Notes: a model not told the origin generated them from the letters alone. A stretch of 47,057 nucleotides of DNA from UBA2108 sp002713215 (GCA_937891015.1 CALAPY010000084.1:1-47057), one strand, 5' to 3'. Numbered from the stretch's first letter, positions 27,085-36,205 are shown. Numbers and translations: made by a program.

Positions 27085-27840
27085 CTATTTTTTATTGACC
27101 TTGGCAACGTATTGTTCAATTGCCATAGTCATGCTTGGAGCTTCTTTAGAGGGTGCAAATATGTTAACCATAAGTCCTTCACTTTCCGCTGCTTTCCGTG
27201 TTGTTGGACCAAAGCAGGCGATCCGTGTTCCGTTCTGCTGAAAATCAGGGAAATTTTGGTACAATGATTTTATCCCTGAAGGACTAAAAAACACCAAAAT
27301 ATCATAAAATACATCAGCCAGGCTAGACAAATCACTACACACGGTTCGATAAAATATACCGCGCTGGTAATCAATACTATGCTTCTCTAATGTATTTGGA
27401 ATAATGTCTTTTAAGACATCTGAAGTTGGTAAAAGAAACCTTCCTTCACCATATTTTTTAAGCAGTGGAATGATATCGGCGAAGCCACCTTTTCCGTGAA
27501 ATATTTTCCTTTTTCGGTAAACAACATATTTCTGCAAGTAATACGCCGTAGACTCTGAAGTACAAAAATATTTCATAGAATCAGGAATCTGCAATCGCAT
27601 TTCTTCCGCCATTCTAAAATAGTGATCAACCGCATTTCGGCTGGTAAAAATTACACTTCCGAAATCCAACAAATTGATCTTTTGTTTTCTAAACTCTCCG
27701 GCCTCTAACCCTTCAATATGAATAAAGGATTGAAAATCTATTTCCAATTTGCTTTTACCTGCTAAATCGAAATAGGGTGACTTCTCATTTTCCGGCTTAG
27801 GTTGCGAAACCAAAATGGTCTTTACTTTCAGATCTTCCAA
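27085..27840 (-). CDS. hemD: Uroporphyrinogen-III synthase
   Basis: 251 residues. HemD proteins diverge greatly; recognisable features are VKTILVSQPKPE at the N-terminus, VIFTSRNAVDHYF (the conserved TSxNAV motif), and the C-terminal DILVFFSPSGIKSLYQNF and IACFGPTTRKAAESEG segments of the second lobe. It closes hydroxymethylbilane into uroporphyrinogen III for heme synthesis. It follows the DUF4271 gene by 41 bp and is separated from rnpA by an intrinsic terminator. No other heme genes are in the window. Confidence 0.9.
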   Translation of the reverse strand: MEDLKVKTILVSQPKPENEKSPYFDLAGKSKLEIDFQSFIHIEGLEAGEFRKQKINLLDFGSVIFTSRNAVDHYFRMAEEMRLQIPDSMKYFCTSESTAYYLQKYVVYRKRKIFHGKGGFADIIPLLKKYGEGRFLLPTSDVLKDIIPNTLEKHSIDYQRGIFYRTVCSDLSSLADVFYDILVFFSPSGIKSLYQNFPDFQQNGTRIACFGPTTRKAAESEGLMVNIFAPSKEAPSMTMAIEQYVAKVNKK

Positions 27841-27881
27841 TATTCCTCCAATATCTTATCCACCTCACGTGTTAACAACAC

Positions 27882-28631
27882 CTACATTCCGTTGTTATTC
27901 AAGCTGTTAAATGAGGCTTTAACAAAGAATGCCAACGGTAGGATTTCCAGCGCGCAAATGTACAAAATAATGTACTTAATTGAAAATGAATTATAAGACC
28001 AGAATCTAACCGCAGACCTGAAGAGGCGGAATAGATAAATAATAGTGACAATTACCCATGCAATTCCAATCCAATAATTTGCACCAGATTGCAAAAAGGT
28101 TCCCAGCACTAAAATTGGAAAGAGAACGAAGGCTAAAATTGAATGATTTAGAAAACGATAAAAATGGACATCGCTGAATCGGGTTTCGACGTCAAACAAC
28201 CACGCCATTAACCTCATCAATAATGATTTAAATAAGATAAATAGTAAAAGACCTAAGGATATTATTGTGAACTCAAGGCCTCCAACCAGATCAAAGTCGA
28301 ATACGGAAAAATTACTATTTGTCCGGTAAATAAGTGTTGTAAAACTTATAAAATATAGCAGTTCAACTACCCAATTGTATATTCCCGCTGATTTTTCTTC
28401 TCGTGTCAACTGATCGATAAATCGATTATTGAAGTAAGAATTCGTTAATAGTTTAAGTCGATTGGGATGATATAATCTTAACCAGGCTATTAGCACAATT
28501 TGGAGTAAGAAGAAAGCAATGATCCAATCCGGAGAAAATGGTTCTTTACCAAAAAACTCCTGTTCTTGCCCATTTGTAGAAAACAGCGACGAAAAAAAAC
28601 TACCCATTAAATCATTTCTTCTTGTCAGCAA
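27882..28631 (-). CDS. DUF4271 domain membrane protein
   Basis: 249 residues with about seven hydrophobic segments. It matches DUF4271, a family largely confined to Bacteroidota and repeatedly found next to hemD. Conserved stretches include LLTNSYFNNRFIDQL, LLYFISFTTLIY and the C-terminal FWSYNSFSIKYIILYICALEI. Its function is unknown. The listed start gives MLTRRNDLM; the ATG eight codons downstream (MGSFFSSLF) is an alternative. Being in one orientation with hemD suggests co-expression. Confidence 0.85.
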   Translation of the reverse strand: MLTRRNDLMGSFFSSLFSTNGQEQEFFGKEPFSPDWIIAFFLLQIVLIAWLRLYHPNRLKLLTNSYFNNRFIDQLTREEKSAGIYNWVVELLYFISFTTLIYRTNSNFSVFDFDLVGGLEFTIISLGLLLFILFKSLLMRLMAWLFDVETRFSDVHFYRFLNHSILAFVLFPILVLGTFLQSGANYWIGIAWVIVTIIYLFRLFRSAVRFWSYNSFSIKYIILYICALEILPLAFFVKASFNSLNNNGM

Positions 28632-28701
28632 AGAAAAGTACTAAATCACTATGCAGACAATAAAGATCACTAAAAATAATTCCGTAGCTGTCTTAACTTG
28701 C

Positions 28702-29622
28702 CTAGTGCTTGGCCAATTGGAAAACCCGTGAAATATTAAACCCTAGTTTAATTCCTCCTTTAGCCCAGGAGTCATTAGTTTCGGGTATGTAATTATTTTC
28801 AACCAAGCCTGACGCATTGGTCAACGTTAAATGAAATACGTGCCCTCCGGTTTCTATTTCTACCCCAACTCCAAAAGGGTCATAGAAATTTCGTGGTGAA
28901 TAATTCTCTCTAAATTCCGAAAAAGTGTAAACATAATCTGCAATAATTCCAACACGTTTGGTGATCATAAACCTTGCTCCTACTCCCAGCGAGTAATTCG
29001 TGTTTTCGTCTGTTAATGTATTTCCATCCGGGTCAACAACTTTAGTAACCATGTTTCTATGTAACATAGAAGGGGCCAATTCCATTGAAAACCGTTGCCC
29101 AAATTTTCGAGCTATTAACACTTGCAGAAAATATGACATCCGATTTTGCCAATCATCGTATCGAGTATCTGGGTCCTTTTCCGGGGTTATTCCAGCTGCC
29201 CCATAAGCAACAATGGTTACAGGTACTTTCTTTTCTTTTTGCGCTAATATTTTATACTTAGTAGAGAAGTCTATAAGCTCATTGTATTTGCTTCTGCCAA
29301 TTCCAATTTGCCAACGTTCAGTAATCCCGTAATCGAAAGAAATTCTAATATCCGCAGAATTGTCCAATCCATAAAAGGAATGCGGTCCTCCTCCACTTTC
29401 CACACCCATATTACCAAATCTGTGTGCAACCCTAAAATCCAATGCATTCTTTTTTACCATTTCGGTTGAGTGGATATTTACCAATTTCATGGTTTTCCAC
29501 GTGGCAAATACCTCTTCATTGTTATCCGCATCAGATTCTTCTTCCAGCATATCTAATAGATCGTCCTGTGCATTAAGATTAACTGAAAAAATGAGTAAAA
29601 GAATGGAAAGAAATACTCTCAT
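28702..29622 (-). CDS. DUF5777 family outer-membrane beta-barrel protein
   Basis: 306 residues with a signal peptide (MRVFLSILLLIFSVNLNAQ). An acidic segment (about 20-37) leads to alternating amphipathic beta strands. Conserved DUF5777 features include STEMVKKNALDFRVAHRFG, NSADIRISFDYGITERW and ETGGHVFHLTLTNASGLVE. It is predicted to be an outer-membrane barrel of unknown function. It is the last gene of a tight operon after YceI (11 bp) and the three-heme cytochrome, suggesting a shared envelope function. Confidence 0.87.
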   Translation of the reverse strand: MRVFLSILLLIFSVNLNAQDDLLDMLEEESDADNNEEVFATWKTMKLVNIHSTEMVKKNALDFRVAHRFGNMGVESGGGPHSFYGLDNSADIRISFDYGITERWQIGIGRSKYNELIDFSTKYKILAQKEKKVPVTIVAYGAAGITPEKDPDTRYDDWQNRMSYFLQVLIARKFGQRFSMELAPSMLHRNMVTKVVDPDGNTLTDENTNYSLGVGARFMITKRVGIIADYVYTFSEFRENYSPRNFYDPFGVGVEIETGGHVFHLTLTNASGLVENNYIPETNDSWAKGGIKLGFNISRVFQLAKH

Positions 29623-29633
29623 AATCTATCAAT

Positions 29634-30179
29634 TTATTGTTTTGGACCTAGCATCATATTCATGGTTACTTCTACCACTTCTGCAATATTTGTTACCACT
29701 GCAGAAGGGATTTTAATCTTGTAATCAGCAATAGATATATTAAACTTCGATTCTAATTTTATTTTACCATCCTTGATGGTAAGCTTTCCTTTAATGGTAA
29801 CTTTTTGGTCTACCCCATGAATATGCATCGTGCCGGTTGCACTGGCATCATACTCACCATCTTTTTTCCAATTGATTTTCTGGTCTATAAAGCCTTTGAA
29901 TGTGGCATTTTTATAGACATCACTTTCCATATAGGTTTCATTGAAATGTTCCTGCATTAAGGCCTTTTCAAACTCGAAGGCCTTGATTGGGATTACAATG
30001 GCCATTTGATTGTTATCGAGTTTAAGTACTCCCGTAGCCTTTTTATTTTCCGCTTCAATATTTTCCAACGGAGCTTCTGAAAAGAATTTGATATAAGAAC
30101 TCTCTGACTTATAAAGTTGTGAAAAAGAAATAAACGGCGCTAGTAATATCAGCACCAATACAAGGTTTTTGCTATTCAT
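29634..30179 (-). CDS. YceI family periplasmic protein
   Basis: 181 residues with a signal peptide (cleaved near SFSQ). A lipocalin-like YceI barrel follows. Conserved positions include the SSYIKFFSEAPLENIEAEN opening, FEKALMQEHFNETYMESD in the middle, and the GTMHIHGVDQKVTIKG strand pair. YceI proteins bind polyisoprenoid or quinone-like lipids; the ligand here is not known. It lies 3 bp downstream of the cytochrome lipoprotein gene and 11 bp upstream of the DUF5777 barrel gene. That placement fits a periplasmic step involving an isoprenoid carrier and electron transfer. Confidence 0.9.
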   Translation of the reverse strand: MNSKNLVLVLILLAPFISFSQLYKSESSYIKFFSEAPLENIEAENKKATGVLKLDNNQMAIVIPIKAFEFEKALMQEHFNETYMESDVYKNATFKGFIDQKINWKKDGEYDASATGTMHIHGVDQKVTIKGKLTIKDGKIKLESKFNISIADYKIKIPSAVVTNIAEVVEVTMNMMLGPKQ

Positions 30180-30182
30180 AAT

Positions 30183-31049
30183 TTATTTTTCTTTAGGGTA
30201 TCCGGCATCAAGCCATTCTTTTAATTTAACTCTCTCTGATTTTGTAAGTGTATCGCTCGGAGGCATATCCTGAACAATAAAAACCCGGTGTTCCAGATTT
30301 TTTGATTCTATTGCTTGTTTCACGGTGTCATAAATTGTATAGTTCCCTGGTGCAGAGCCTCCAGAGGTATGACATGCATTACATTGCTTTATAAATATTG
30401 AATCAACGTCGTTCATAAATACAGGACCGTTATACACTTCATTTCCTTTAGTACCACAATCGATCCACTTTCCTAACATTTCTTTTTCCTTATCGCTCAT
30501 TGGGCCCGACGGAGGCATTGTTCCAGCTTCCACCGCTCGAAATTTTATTCTATCCTTTTGATCTTTTATTACTGAAAGTTTGGTAAAATCTCCCGGTGCT
30601 GGACCTCCTGCGAAATGACAAGCAATGCAATTATTATCAAAAAGAGATTTCATTTGCTTTTCGTACAGCAAGGTGTCGCAAGCTGGATCTGTCACCGGTT
30701 CGGTACCGGTGGCACCACAGTCGATCCATTTACCTAATAAATATTTTTCCTGCTCGCTTAAGGAACCTCCTTGGGGCATAAACGAATTGGTAACCGCCTG
30801 GTGCTTTATTTTTTCCTTATCCGCCTGAATATTTGAAAGCTGGGTATAATCTCCCGGTCCGGAACCACCTGCGAAATGACAACTCGCACATTTTGCCGAA
30901 AATATGGGCTCGATATGTTTCAAATAAGTGATACTATCACATGCGGGATCATTAGTAGGGGGGGTTGTATCATATACTTCCTTTTTACAGGAATACACAA
31001 CAATTATGAGTGCTGGCACAAGCCAAACAAGGTGCTTAAATATTTTCAT
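30183..31049 (-). CDS. Three-heme c-type cytochrome lipoprotein
   Basis: 288 residues. A lipobox (VYSC, Cys21) makes this a predicted lipoprotein. Three tandem cytochrome domains of about 85 residues follow, each with a heme-binding CxxCH: CASCH (54-58), CIACH (141-145) and CNACH (223-227). Each has a probable axial Met in an MP motif (Met91, Met178, Met262). Domains one and two also share a GKWIDCG segment, pointing to internal duplication. It probably transfers electrons in the periplasm or at a membrane surface. It is the first gene of the cytochrome-YceI-DUF5777 operon. Confidence 0.92.
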   Translation of the reverse strand: MKIFKHLVWLVPALIIVVYSCKKEVYDTTPPTNDPACDSITYLKHIEPIFSAKCASCHFAGGSGPGDYTQLSNIQADKEKIKHQAVTNSFMPQGGSLSEQEKYLLGKWIDCGATGTEPVTDPACDTLLYEKQMKSLFDNNCIACHFAGGPAPGDFTKLSVIKDQKDRIKFRAVEAGTMPPSGPMSDKEKEMLGKWIDCGTKGNEVYNGPVFMNDVDSIFIKQCNACHTSGGSAPGNYTIYDTVKQAIESKNLEHRVFIVQDMPPSDTLTKSERVKLKEWLDAGYPKEK

Positions 31050-31089
31050 TTAAATCGAGTCTCAGCGTTAAACGGAAAAATTAGAATGA

Positions 31090-31097
31090 TAAATTTG
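31090..31097 (+). promoter_or_regulatory. -7 box upstream of the acyl-CoA dehydrogenase gene
   Basis: TAAATTTG matches TAnnTTTG exactly, 29 bp before the ATG at 31127. No TTG is seen at the matching upstream distance. Confidence 0.45.
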
Positions 31098-31126
31098 CCT
31101 CCCAAATGTAACAGAAAGTTTGAAGA

Positions 31127-32299
31127 ATGGATAAGTACGAAGCACATGATTACTATTTATTGGATGAATTGTTGTCTGATGAACAAAAACTAATTCGTCA
31201 ATCGGCCCGAGATTGGCTGAAGGCTGAGGTTTCTCCAATTATCGAGGGCTACTATGAACGTGGTGAATTTCCAAATCAAATTTTACCTGGATTGGCAGCA
31301 ACAGGATCATTTGGACCCTACATCCCCGAAGAATATGGTGGCGCTGGCCTTGATCAAATCTCATATGGCTTGCTAATGCAGGAGTTAGAGAGGGTTGATT
31401 CGGGAGTTAGGTCAACGGCTTCTGTACAAAGTTCTTTGGTTATGTACCCCATTTGGAAATATGGTAGTGAAGAGCAGCGTAAAAAATATTTACCCAAATT
31501 AGCCTCAGGCGAATGGATGGGCTGCTTCGGGCTAACCGAGCCTGATTTTGGTTCTAACCCTGGAGGTATGATCTCCAATTTTAAAGATATGGGTGATCAC
31601 TATCTGTTGAATGGATCTAAAATGTGGATTTCAAATGCTCCCTTTGCGCAAGTGGCTGTAGTATGGGCGAAAGACGAAAGCGGTAGAATCCATGGGCTAA
31701 TTGTAGAACGTGGAATGGAAGGCTTCTCAACCCCTGAAATGCATGGTAAACATTCACTTCGTGCCTCCTCTACCGGTGAGCTTATTTTTGAAAACGTAAA
31801 GGTTCCCAAGGAGAATATACTTCCAAACAAATCAGGATTAGGAGCGCCTCTAGGTTGTTTAGACTCTGCAAGGTTTGGCATTGCCTGGGGAGCAATTGGT
31901 GCCGCTTTGGATTGCTACGACTCGGCCTTGAGGTATTCCAAAGAAAGAATCCAATTTGATAAACCCATTGGGGCATTTCAACTTACTCAAAAGAAATTGG
32001 CTGAAATGATCACGGAAATTACCAAGGCCCAGCTATTAACCTGGCGATTGGGTGTACTAAGAAATGAAGGAAGAGCTACTTCTGCACAAATTTCGATGGC
32101 CAAAAGAAACAATGTGGATATGGCAATAAACATTGCCCGGGAAGCCAGGCAAATTCATGGAGCTATGGGAATTACCAACGAATACCCATGTATGCGCCAC
32201 ATGGCAAATCTGGAGTCAGTAATTACCTACGAAGGAACTCATGATATTCATTTGCTAATTACCGGAATGGATGTTACAGGTATTCCTGCTTTTAAGTAG
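31127..32299 (+). CDS. gcdH: Acyl-CoA dehydrogenase, glutaryl-CoA dehydrogenase-like
   Basis: A 390-residue FAD-dependent acyl-CoA dehydrogenase. Several stretches match glutaryl-CoA dehydrogenase: LERVDSGVRSTASVQSSLVM, WMGCFGLTEPDFGSNPGGM, the flavin-contact GIAWGAIGA, and NLESVITYEGTHDIH containing the catalytic base Glu369. Family enzymes oxidatively decarboxylate glutaryl-CoA to crotonyl-CoA in lysine and tryptophan breakdown. No other catabolic genes for that pathway adjoin it. It diverges from the cytochrome operon and ends 9 bp from the convergent polyprenyl synthase gene. Confidence 0.87.
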   Translation: MDKYEAHDYYLLDELLSDEQKLIRQSARDWLKAEVSPIIEGYYERGEFPNQILPGLAATGSFGPYIPEEYGGAGLDQISYGLLMQELERVDSGVRSTASVQSSLVMYPIWKYGSEEQRKKYLPKLASGEWMGCFGLTEPDFGSNPGGMISNFKDMGDHYLLNGSKMWISNAPFAQVAVVWAKDESGRIHGLIVERGMEGFSTPEMHGKHSLRASSTGELIFENVKVPKENILPNKSGLGAPLGCLDSARFGIAWGAIGAALDCYDSALRYSKERIQFDKPIGAFQLTQKKLAEMITEITKAQLLTWRLGVLRNEGRATSAQISMAKRNNVDMAINIAREARQIHGAMGITNEYPCMRHMANLESVITYEGTHDIHLLITGMDVTGIPAFK

Positions 32300-32308
32300 A
32301 TATAAAGG

Positions 32309-33283
32309 TTACTTCTTTCTGGAGATCGTGTAATCAATCAATTTTTCTAAAGATTGATTCGCTTCGTTCTGTGGAAATTCTCTAAGGATTGATTTGGCTT
32401 CGTTGGTGAATTCATTCATTTTTTCAATGGAATATTCTATTCCACCACTTTGCTTTACAAATTCAATTACCTCCGCCACTTTAGCAGAATTTTCGTTGTG
32501 GTTTTTTACCAGGTTAACAATCTTTCTTCGCTGCAAATAGCTGGATTTATTCAGTGCATAAATAAGTGGTAAGGTTGTCTTCTTTTCTTTGATATCAATA
32601 CCCGTAGGTTTGCCAATATTTACACCATATCCAAAGTCGAATAAATCATCCTTTATTTGAAATGCGATACCGGCTTTTTCGCCCAACAAGCGCATTTTTT
32701 CAACTACCTCAGCCGACTGTCCGGTACTTGACGTCCCAGCAGCGCAACAGGCACCAACCAAGGTGGCAGTCTTGGCTTTTATAATTTCGAAATACACACT
32801 CTCTTCCATGTTCAGGCTTCTTGTTTTTTCAATTTGCAGCAATTCACCCTCGCTCATTTGTTTTACTGCATCGGAAACAATTCTTAAGAGATCAAATTCG
32901 TTTTTGTCGACAGCCAGTAGCAACCCTGAGCTGAGTAAATAGTCTCCGACCAATACGGCAATTTTATTCTTCCAAAGCGCATTTAAGGAGAAGAAACCAC
33001 GGCGATGACTGGCGTCATCTACAACATCATCATGTACCAAAGTTGCCGTGTGTAGCAATTCAATTAACGAGGCGGCATGGTAGCTGGAATCGGTAACTCC
33101 ACCGAACATTTTGGCCGATAGAAAAACAAACATGGGGCGCATTTGCTTTCCCTTTCGTTTAACAATGTAATGAGTAATTTTATCTAAGAGTGGTACCGAG
33201 CTTTTCATTGAGGACCTGAACTTAGTTTCAAATTCGATCATCTCCTTTTCAATCGGCCTCTTTATTTCATCAACGATGCTCAT
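32309..33283 (-). CDS. Polyprenyl diphosphate synthase
   Basis: A 324-residue all-helical trans-prenyltransferase. The first aspartate-rich motif is HDDVVDDASHRRG and the second FQIKDDLFDFG; the GKPTGIDIKEKKTTLPLIYAL segment is also conserved. It elongates allylic diphosphates with isopentenyl diphosphate; chain length cannot be assigned confidently from sequence alone. Solanesyl/octaprenyl-type products for menaquinone are plausible. It lies 34 bp downstream of rlmN on the same strand, near ispD, another isoprenoid gene. Confidence 0.92.
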   Translation of the reverse strand: MSIVDEIKRPIEKEMIEFETKFRSSMKSSVPLLDKITHYIVKRKGKQMRPMFVFLSAKMFGGVTDSSYHAASLIELLHTATLVHDDVVDDASHRRGFFSLNALWKNKIAVLVGDYLLSSGLLLAVDKNEFDLLRIVSDAVKQMSEGELLQIEKTRSLNMEESVYFEIIKAKTATLVGACCAAGTSSTGQSAEVVEKMRLLGEKAGIAFQIKDDLFDFGYGVNIGKPTGIDIKEKKTTLPLIYALNKSSYLQRRKIVNLVKNHNENSAKVAEVIEFVKQSGGIEYSIEKMNEFTNEAKSILREFPQNEANQSLEKLIDYTISRKK

Positions 33284-33317
33284 GTACTAATTAGAAGTCC
33301 AAAAATATTCCTAAAGC

Positions 33318-34376
33318 TCAACCTACGTTCATTTGATGCGCGGTTTTATTTTTATTAGCCAATTGACCACATGCCGCGTCAATGTCCTTGCCCCTGCTCC
33401 TCCTAATTTTTGCTACAACACCATTTCGCTCAAGAAATGCAGAAAAGGCATCCACTTTATCAGGGTCCGCCTGTTGAAATTCACCACCATCTATCGAATT
33501 ATATTCTATGATGTTAACTTTTGAAGGAATGGTATTGCAGAATTCCAGTAACTCCTTAGCATCATCTAACGAATCATTAAAATCTTTAAATATGATGTAT
33601 TCAAACGTTACTGGTTGCTTTGTTTTTTGGTAATAATAATTGAGGGCCTCTGCCAATACATCCAGGTTATTCTGATCGTTAATCGGCATTATTGCACTCC
33701 TTTTTTCATCATTAGCTGCATGAAGTGAAACAGCCAGGTTAATTTTAGCGTGGTCATCCCCCAACTTCATAATCATCTTAGCAATTCCAGCTGTTGAAAG
33801 TGTTATTCGCCTTGGGCTCATTCCCAACCCTTCTTCGGATGTTATGTATGAAATCCCTTTCATCATTTCCGAATAATTGAGCAAGGGTTCTCCCATACCC
33901 ATAACAACAATATTGCTTAACGGCTTTTCGTATTCTCTATCGGCCAAATCCCGAATAGCAACTACCTGGTCATAAACTTCGGCAGCTGTTAAGTTTCTAA
34001 GCCTTTTTAATTGGCCCGTAGCACAAAATTTACACGTCAAACTGCATCCAACCTGAGAAGAAATGCAGGCCGTCATTCGTTTAGGAGTAGGTATTAAAAC
34101 CCCCTCAATTACCTTTTTATCGTGGGTTGTAAAAGCAACTTTAATGGTTCCGTCATCGCTTTTTTGATGTTCAGAAATGGCAACCGGTAAAATTTCAAAC
34201 CGTTCTTTAAGTCTTTCCCTTAGGTCTTTTGAAAGGCTTGTCATTTCATCAAATGAATGTGCGGATTTATTCCAAATCCACTCCTTTATTTGCCTGGCCC
34301 GAAAAGGTTTTTCACCCATACTTTGAATGATCTCACCTAATTCCTCAATGGAATATTTTCTAATATCCTCCTTCAA
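33318..34376 (-). CDS. rlmN: Dual-specificity RNA methyltransferase RlmN
   Basis: 352 residues. It is a radical-SAM enzyme with CSLTCKFCATGQ (Cys111, Cys115, Cys118 binding the 4Fe-4S cluster) and the C-terminal DAACGQLA (Cys336), which forms the transient covalent intermediate. The N-terminal accessory domain (YSIEELGEII, FRARQIKEWIW) binds RNA. It methylates C2 of A2503 in 23S rRNA and A37 of some tRNAs. Its start overlaps the ispD stop by 4 bp. Confidence 0.96.
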   Translation of the reverse strand: MKEDIRKYSIEELGEIIQSMGEKPFRARQIKEWIWNKSAHSFDEMTSLSKDLRERLKERFEILPVAISEHQKSDDGTIKVAFTTHDKKVIEGVLIPTPKRMTACISSQVGCSLTCKFCATGQLKRLRNLTAAEVYDQVVAIRDLADREYEKPLSNIVVMGMGEPLLNYSEMMKGISYITSEEGLGMSPRRITLSTAGIAKMIMKLGDDHAKINLAVSLHAANDEKRSAIMPINDQNNLDVLAEALNYYYQKTKQPVTFEYIIFKDFNDSLDDAKELLEFCNTIPSKVNIIEYNSIDGGEFQQADPDKVDAFSAFLERNGVVAKIRRSRGKDIDAACGQLANKNKTAHQMNVG

Positions 34377-35047
34377 CGACTACCGATTAGTTTTTCTGCA
34401 AGTTCCAGGTCTTCCGGTCTGGTAATTTTTAAATTTTCCCTGTTTCCAATTACCAGATTAATCCTCTGACCAATGGATTCTACCACGGAAGCATCATCGG
34501 TAAACTTAGGATTGAAATGCTGAGAATAAGCATTCTGAATAATTTCTGTTTTAAAGCATTGTGGTGTTTGAATGGTCCAATACTCATTCCGATCAACCCA
34601 TTCGGTATTGGATTTATCACCCTTTCTCAATGTCTCTTCGACCGGTAACCCGGGAATGGCATTTCCGGTTTGGAATGCATGCTCGTAACATATTGATATG
34701 GTTTCTAGGGATACCAAAGGTCTAACTCCATCATGGATTCCTACAACCCCGTTACCACGAACCAGCTTCATCCCATTTTGCACGGATTGGTATCGGGTTT
34801 CTCCACCAGTTACTACATCAATCAGGTGATTTACCCGGTACTCTACTGCAATTTCTTCCCAGATGTGAACGTGCTCTTCGGGAAGAACAAGAATGATATG
34901 AATTTGATTATCGTATTCAATAAACCGTTCAATGGTTCTCACCAGAATTGGTTTGCCGCCAAGCAATAAAAATTGTTTAGGCAACTCTGACTGCATCCTG
35001 TTACCCTGCCCTCCGGCTACAACTATTACTGTTTTTTGAAACGTCAT
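34373..35047 (-). CDS. ispD: 2-C-methyl-D-erythritol 4-phosphate cytidylyltransferase
   Basis: 224 residues. The CTP-binding N-terminus reads VVAGGQGNRMQSELPKQFLL, a close match to the GxGxRMxxxxPKQ signature. Later motifs are GGETRYQSVQNGM, VGIHDGVRPLVS, IQTPQCFK and FTDDASVVE. It makes CDP-methylerythritol in the MEP isoprenoid pathway. It overlaps rlmN by 4 bp, and the polyprenyl synthase gene lies next downstream, so isoprenoid genes bracket rlmN. An intrinsic terminator separates it from queA. Confidence 0.95.
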   Translation of the reverse strand: MTFQKTVIVVAGGQGNRMQSELPKQFLLLGGKPILVRTIERFIEYDNQIHIILVLPEEHVHIWEEIAVEYRVNHLIDVVTGGETRYQSVQNGMKLVRGNGVVGIHDGVRPLVSLETISICYEHAFQTGNAIPGLPVEETLRKGDKSNTEWVDRNEYWTIQTPQCFKTEIIQNAYSQHFNPKFTDDASVVESIGQRINLVIGNRENLKITRPEDLELAEKLIGSR

Positions 35048-35054
35048 AAATCAA

Positions 35055-35082
35055 AAAAAGGAGAAACAAAGTTCTCCTTTTT
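35055..35082 (-). terminator. Terminator after queA
   Basis: AAAAAGGAGAA (35055-35065) and TTCTCCTTTTT (35072-35082) form an 11-bp stem with a six-base loop. On the minus strand the second arm continues into a T-run (TTTTTTT). It lies between the queA stop at 35109 and the ispD start at 35047. Confidence 0.8.
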
Positions 35083-35108
35083 AAAATATATTATCCGATT
35101 TTTTTCAA

Positions 35109-36164
35109 TTACTTGATGAGCATGGCATCACCATAGCTCAAAAACCGGTATTTTTCTTTTATTGCTGTTTGATAGGCCTCCATCATTAAATCGTAACCGC
35201 CAAATGCGCAAACCATCATAAGTAAGGTACTCATGGGTTCATGAAAATTTGTAATTAAAGAGTCGGCGATTTGAAAATTGTAGGGTGGGAAAATAAATTT
35301 GTTAGACCAACCTTCATATGGCTTTAACTGGCCCAACGTACTTACTGTTCCCTCCATTGCACGAAGTGCGGTGGTCCCAATTGCGCAAACATTTTTCTTT
35401 TGCGCTTTAGCTAGATTAACACGATCCGCACATTCCTGGGAAATAAACATTTCCTCAGAATCCATTTTATGTTTCGTTAAGTCTTCAACATCTACCGCTC
35501 TAAATGTTCCTAAGCCAACGTGAAGTGTTAGACTGGTAAAATCAACCCCCTTAATTTCCAACCTCTTCATCAACTCACGGCTGAAATGGAGACCGGAAGT
35601 AGGAACCGCAACAGCTCCTTCGTTTTTGGCAAAAATGGTTTGATAACGATCTGTATCTTCTGGCTCAACCGGACGGGTAACATACTTTGGAAGAGGCGTT
35701 TCACCCATACTATACAGTTTGGTTTTAAACTCTTCATAGGTTCCTTCAAACAAAAACCTCAATGTTCTTCCTCTGGAGGTAGTATTGTCAATTACTTCAG
35801 CCACCAACGAATCATCGTCTCCAAAGTAAAGTTTATTGCCAATTCTAATTTTTCTTGCCGGATCAACCAATACATCCCAAAGTCGGCTTTCTTTATTTAG
35901 CTCCCTAAGAAGAAATACTTCGATTACTGCACCAGTTTTTTCCTTGTTACCATATAAACGAGCTGGAAACACTTTGGTGTCGTTTAGCACCATTATGTCT
36001 TCATCTCCAAAATAGTTTAAAACGTCTTTAAATTCTTTGTGCTCAATTTCGCCCGTTTTGCGGTCAATAACCATTAATCGAGATTCATCTCTATTATAGG
36101 CAGGGTGCTGAGCAATCAATTCTTGAGGAAGATCGAACTTAAATTCTGACAATTTCATTCCCAC
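35109..36164 (-). CDS. queA: S-adenosylmethionine:tRNA ribosyltransferase-isomerase
   Basis: 351 residues covering the full QueA fold: MKLSEFKFDLPQELIAQHP at the start, SRLMVIDRKTGEIEHKEFKD, MVLNDTKVFPARLYG, AVAVPTSGLHFS, LTLHVGLGTFRAV, and NFHEPMSTLLMM near the end. It transfers the ribosyl part of SAM to preQ1-tRNA, making epoxyqueuosine at the wobble position. No other queuosine genes are in the window. A TACTTTTG -7 box lies about 35 bp upstream, and a strong terminator follows the gene. Confidence 0.96.
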   Translation of the reverse strand: MGMKLSEFKFDLPQELIAQHPAYNRDESRLMVIDRKTGEIEHKEFKDVLNYFGDEDIMVLNDTKVFPARLYGNKEKTGAVIEVFLLRELNKESRLWDVLVDPARKIRIGNKLYFGDDDSLVAEVIDNTTSRGRTLRFLFEGTYEEFKTKLYSMGETPLPKYVTRPVEPEDTDRYQTIFAKNEGAVAVPTSGLHFSRELMKRLEIKGVDFTSLTLHVGLGTFRAVDVEDLTKHKMDSEEMFISQECADRVNLAKAQKKNVCAIGTTALRAMEGTVSTLGQLKPYEGWSNKFIFPPYNFQIADSLITNFHEPMSTLLMMVCAFGGYDLMMEAYQTAIKEKYRFLSYGDAMLIK

Positions 36165-36197
36165 GGCAATCCAGTTTTAGGGTTCAAAAAAGATGCG

Positions 36198-36205
36198 CAA
36201 AAGTA
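36198..36205 (-). promoter_or_regulatory. -7 box upstream of queA
   Basis: On the minus strand TACTTTTG matches TAnnTTTG, leaving a leader of roughly 25-30 bases to the queA start at 36164. A -33 TTG is not visible at the standard spacing. Confidence 0.45.
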
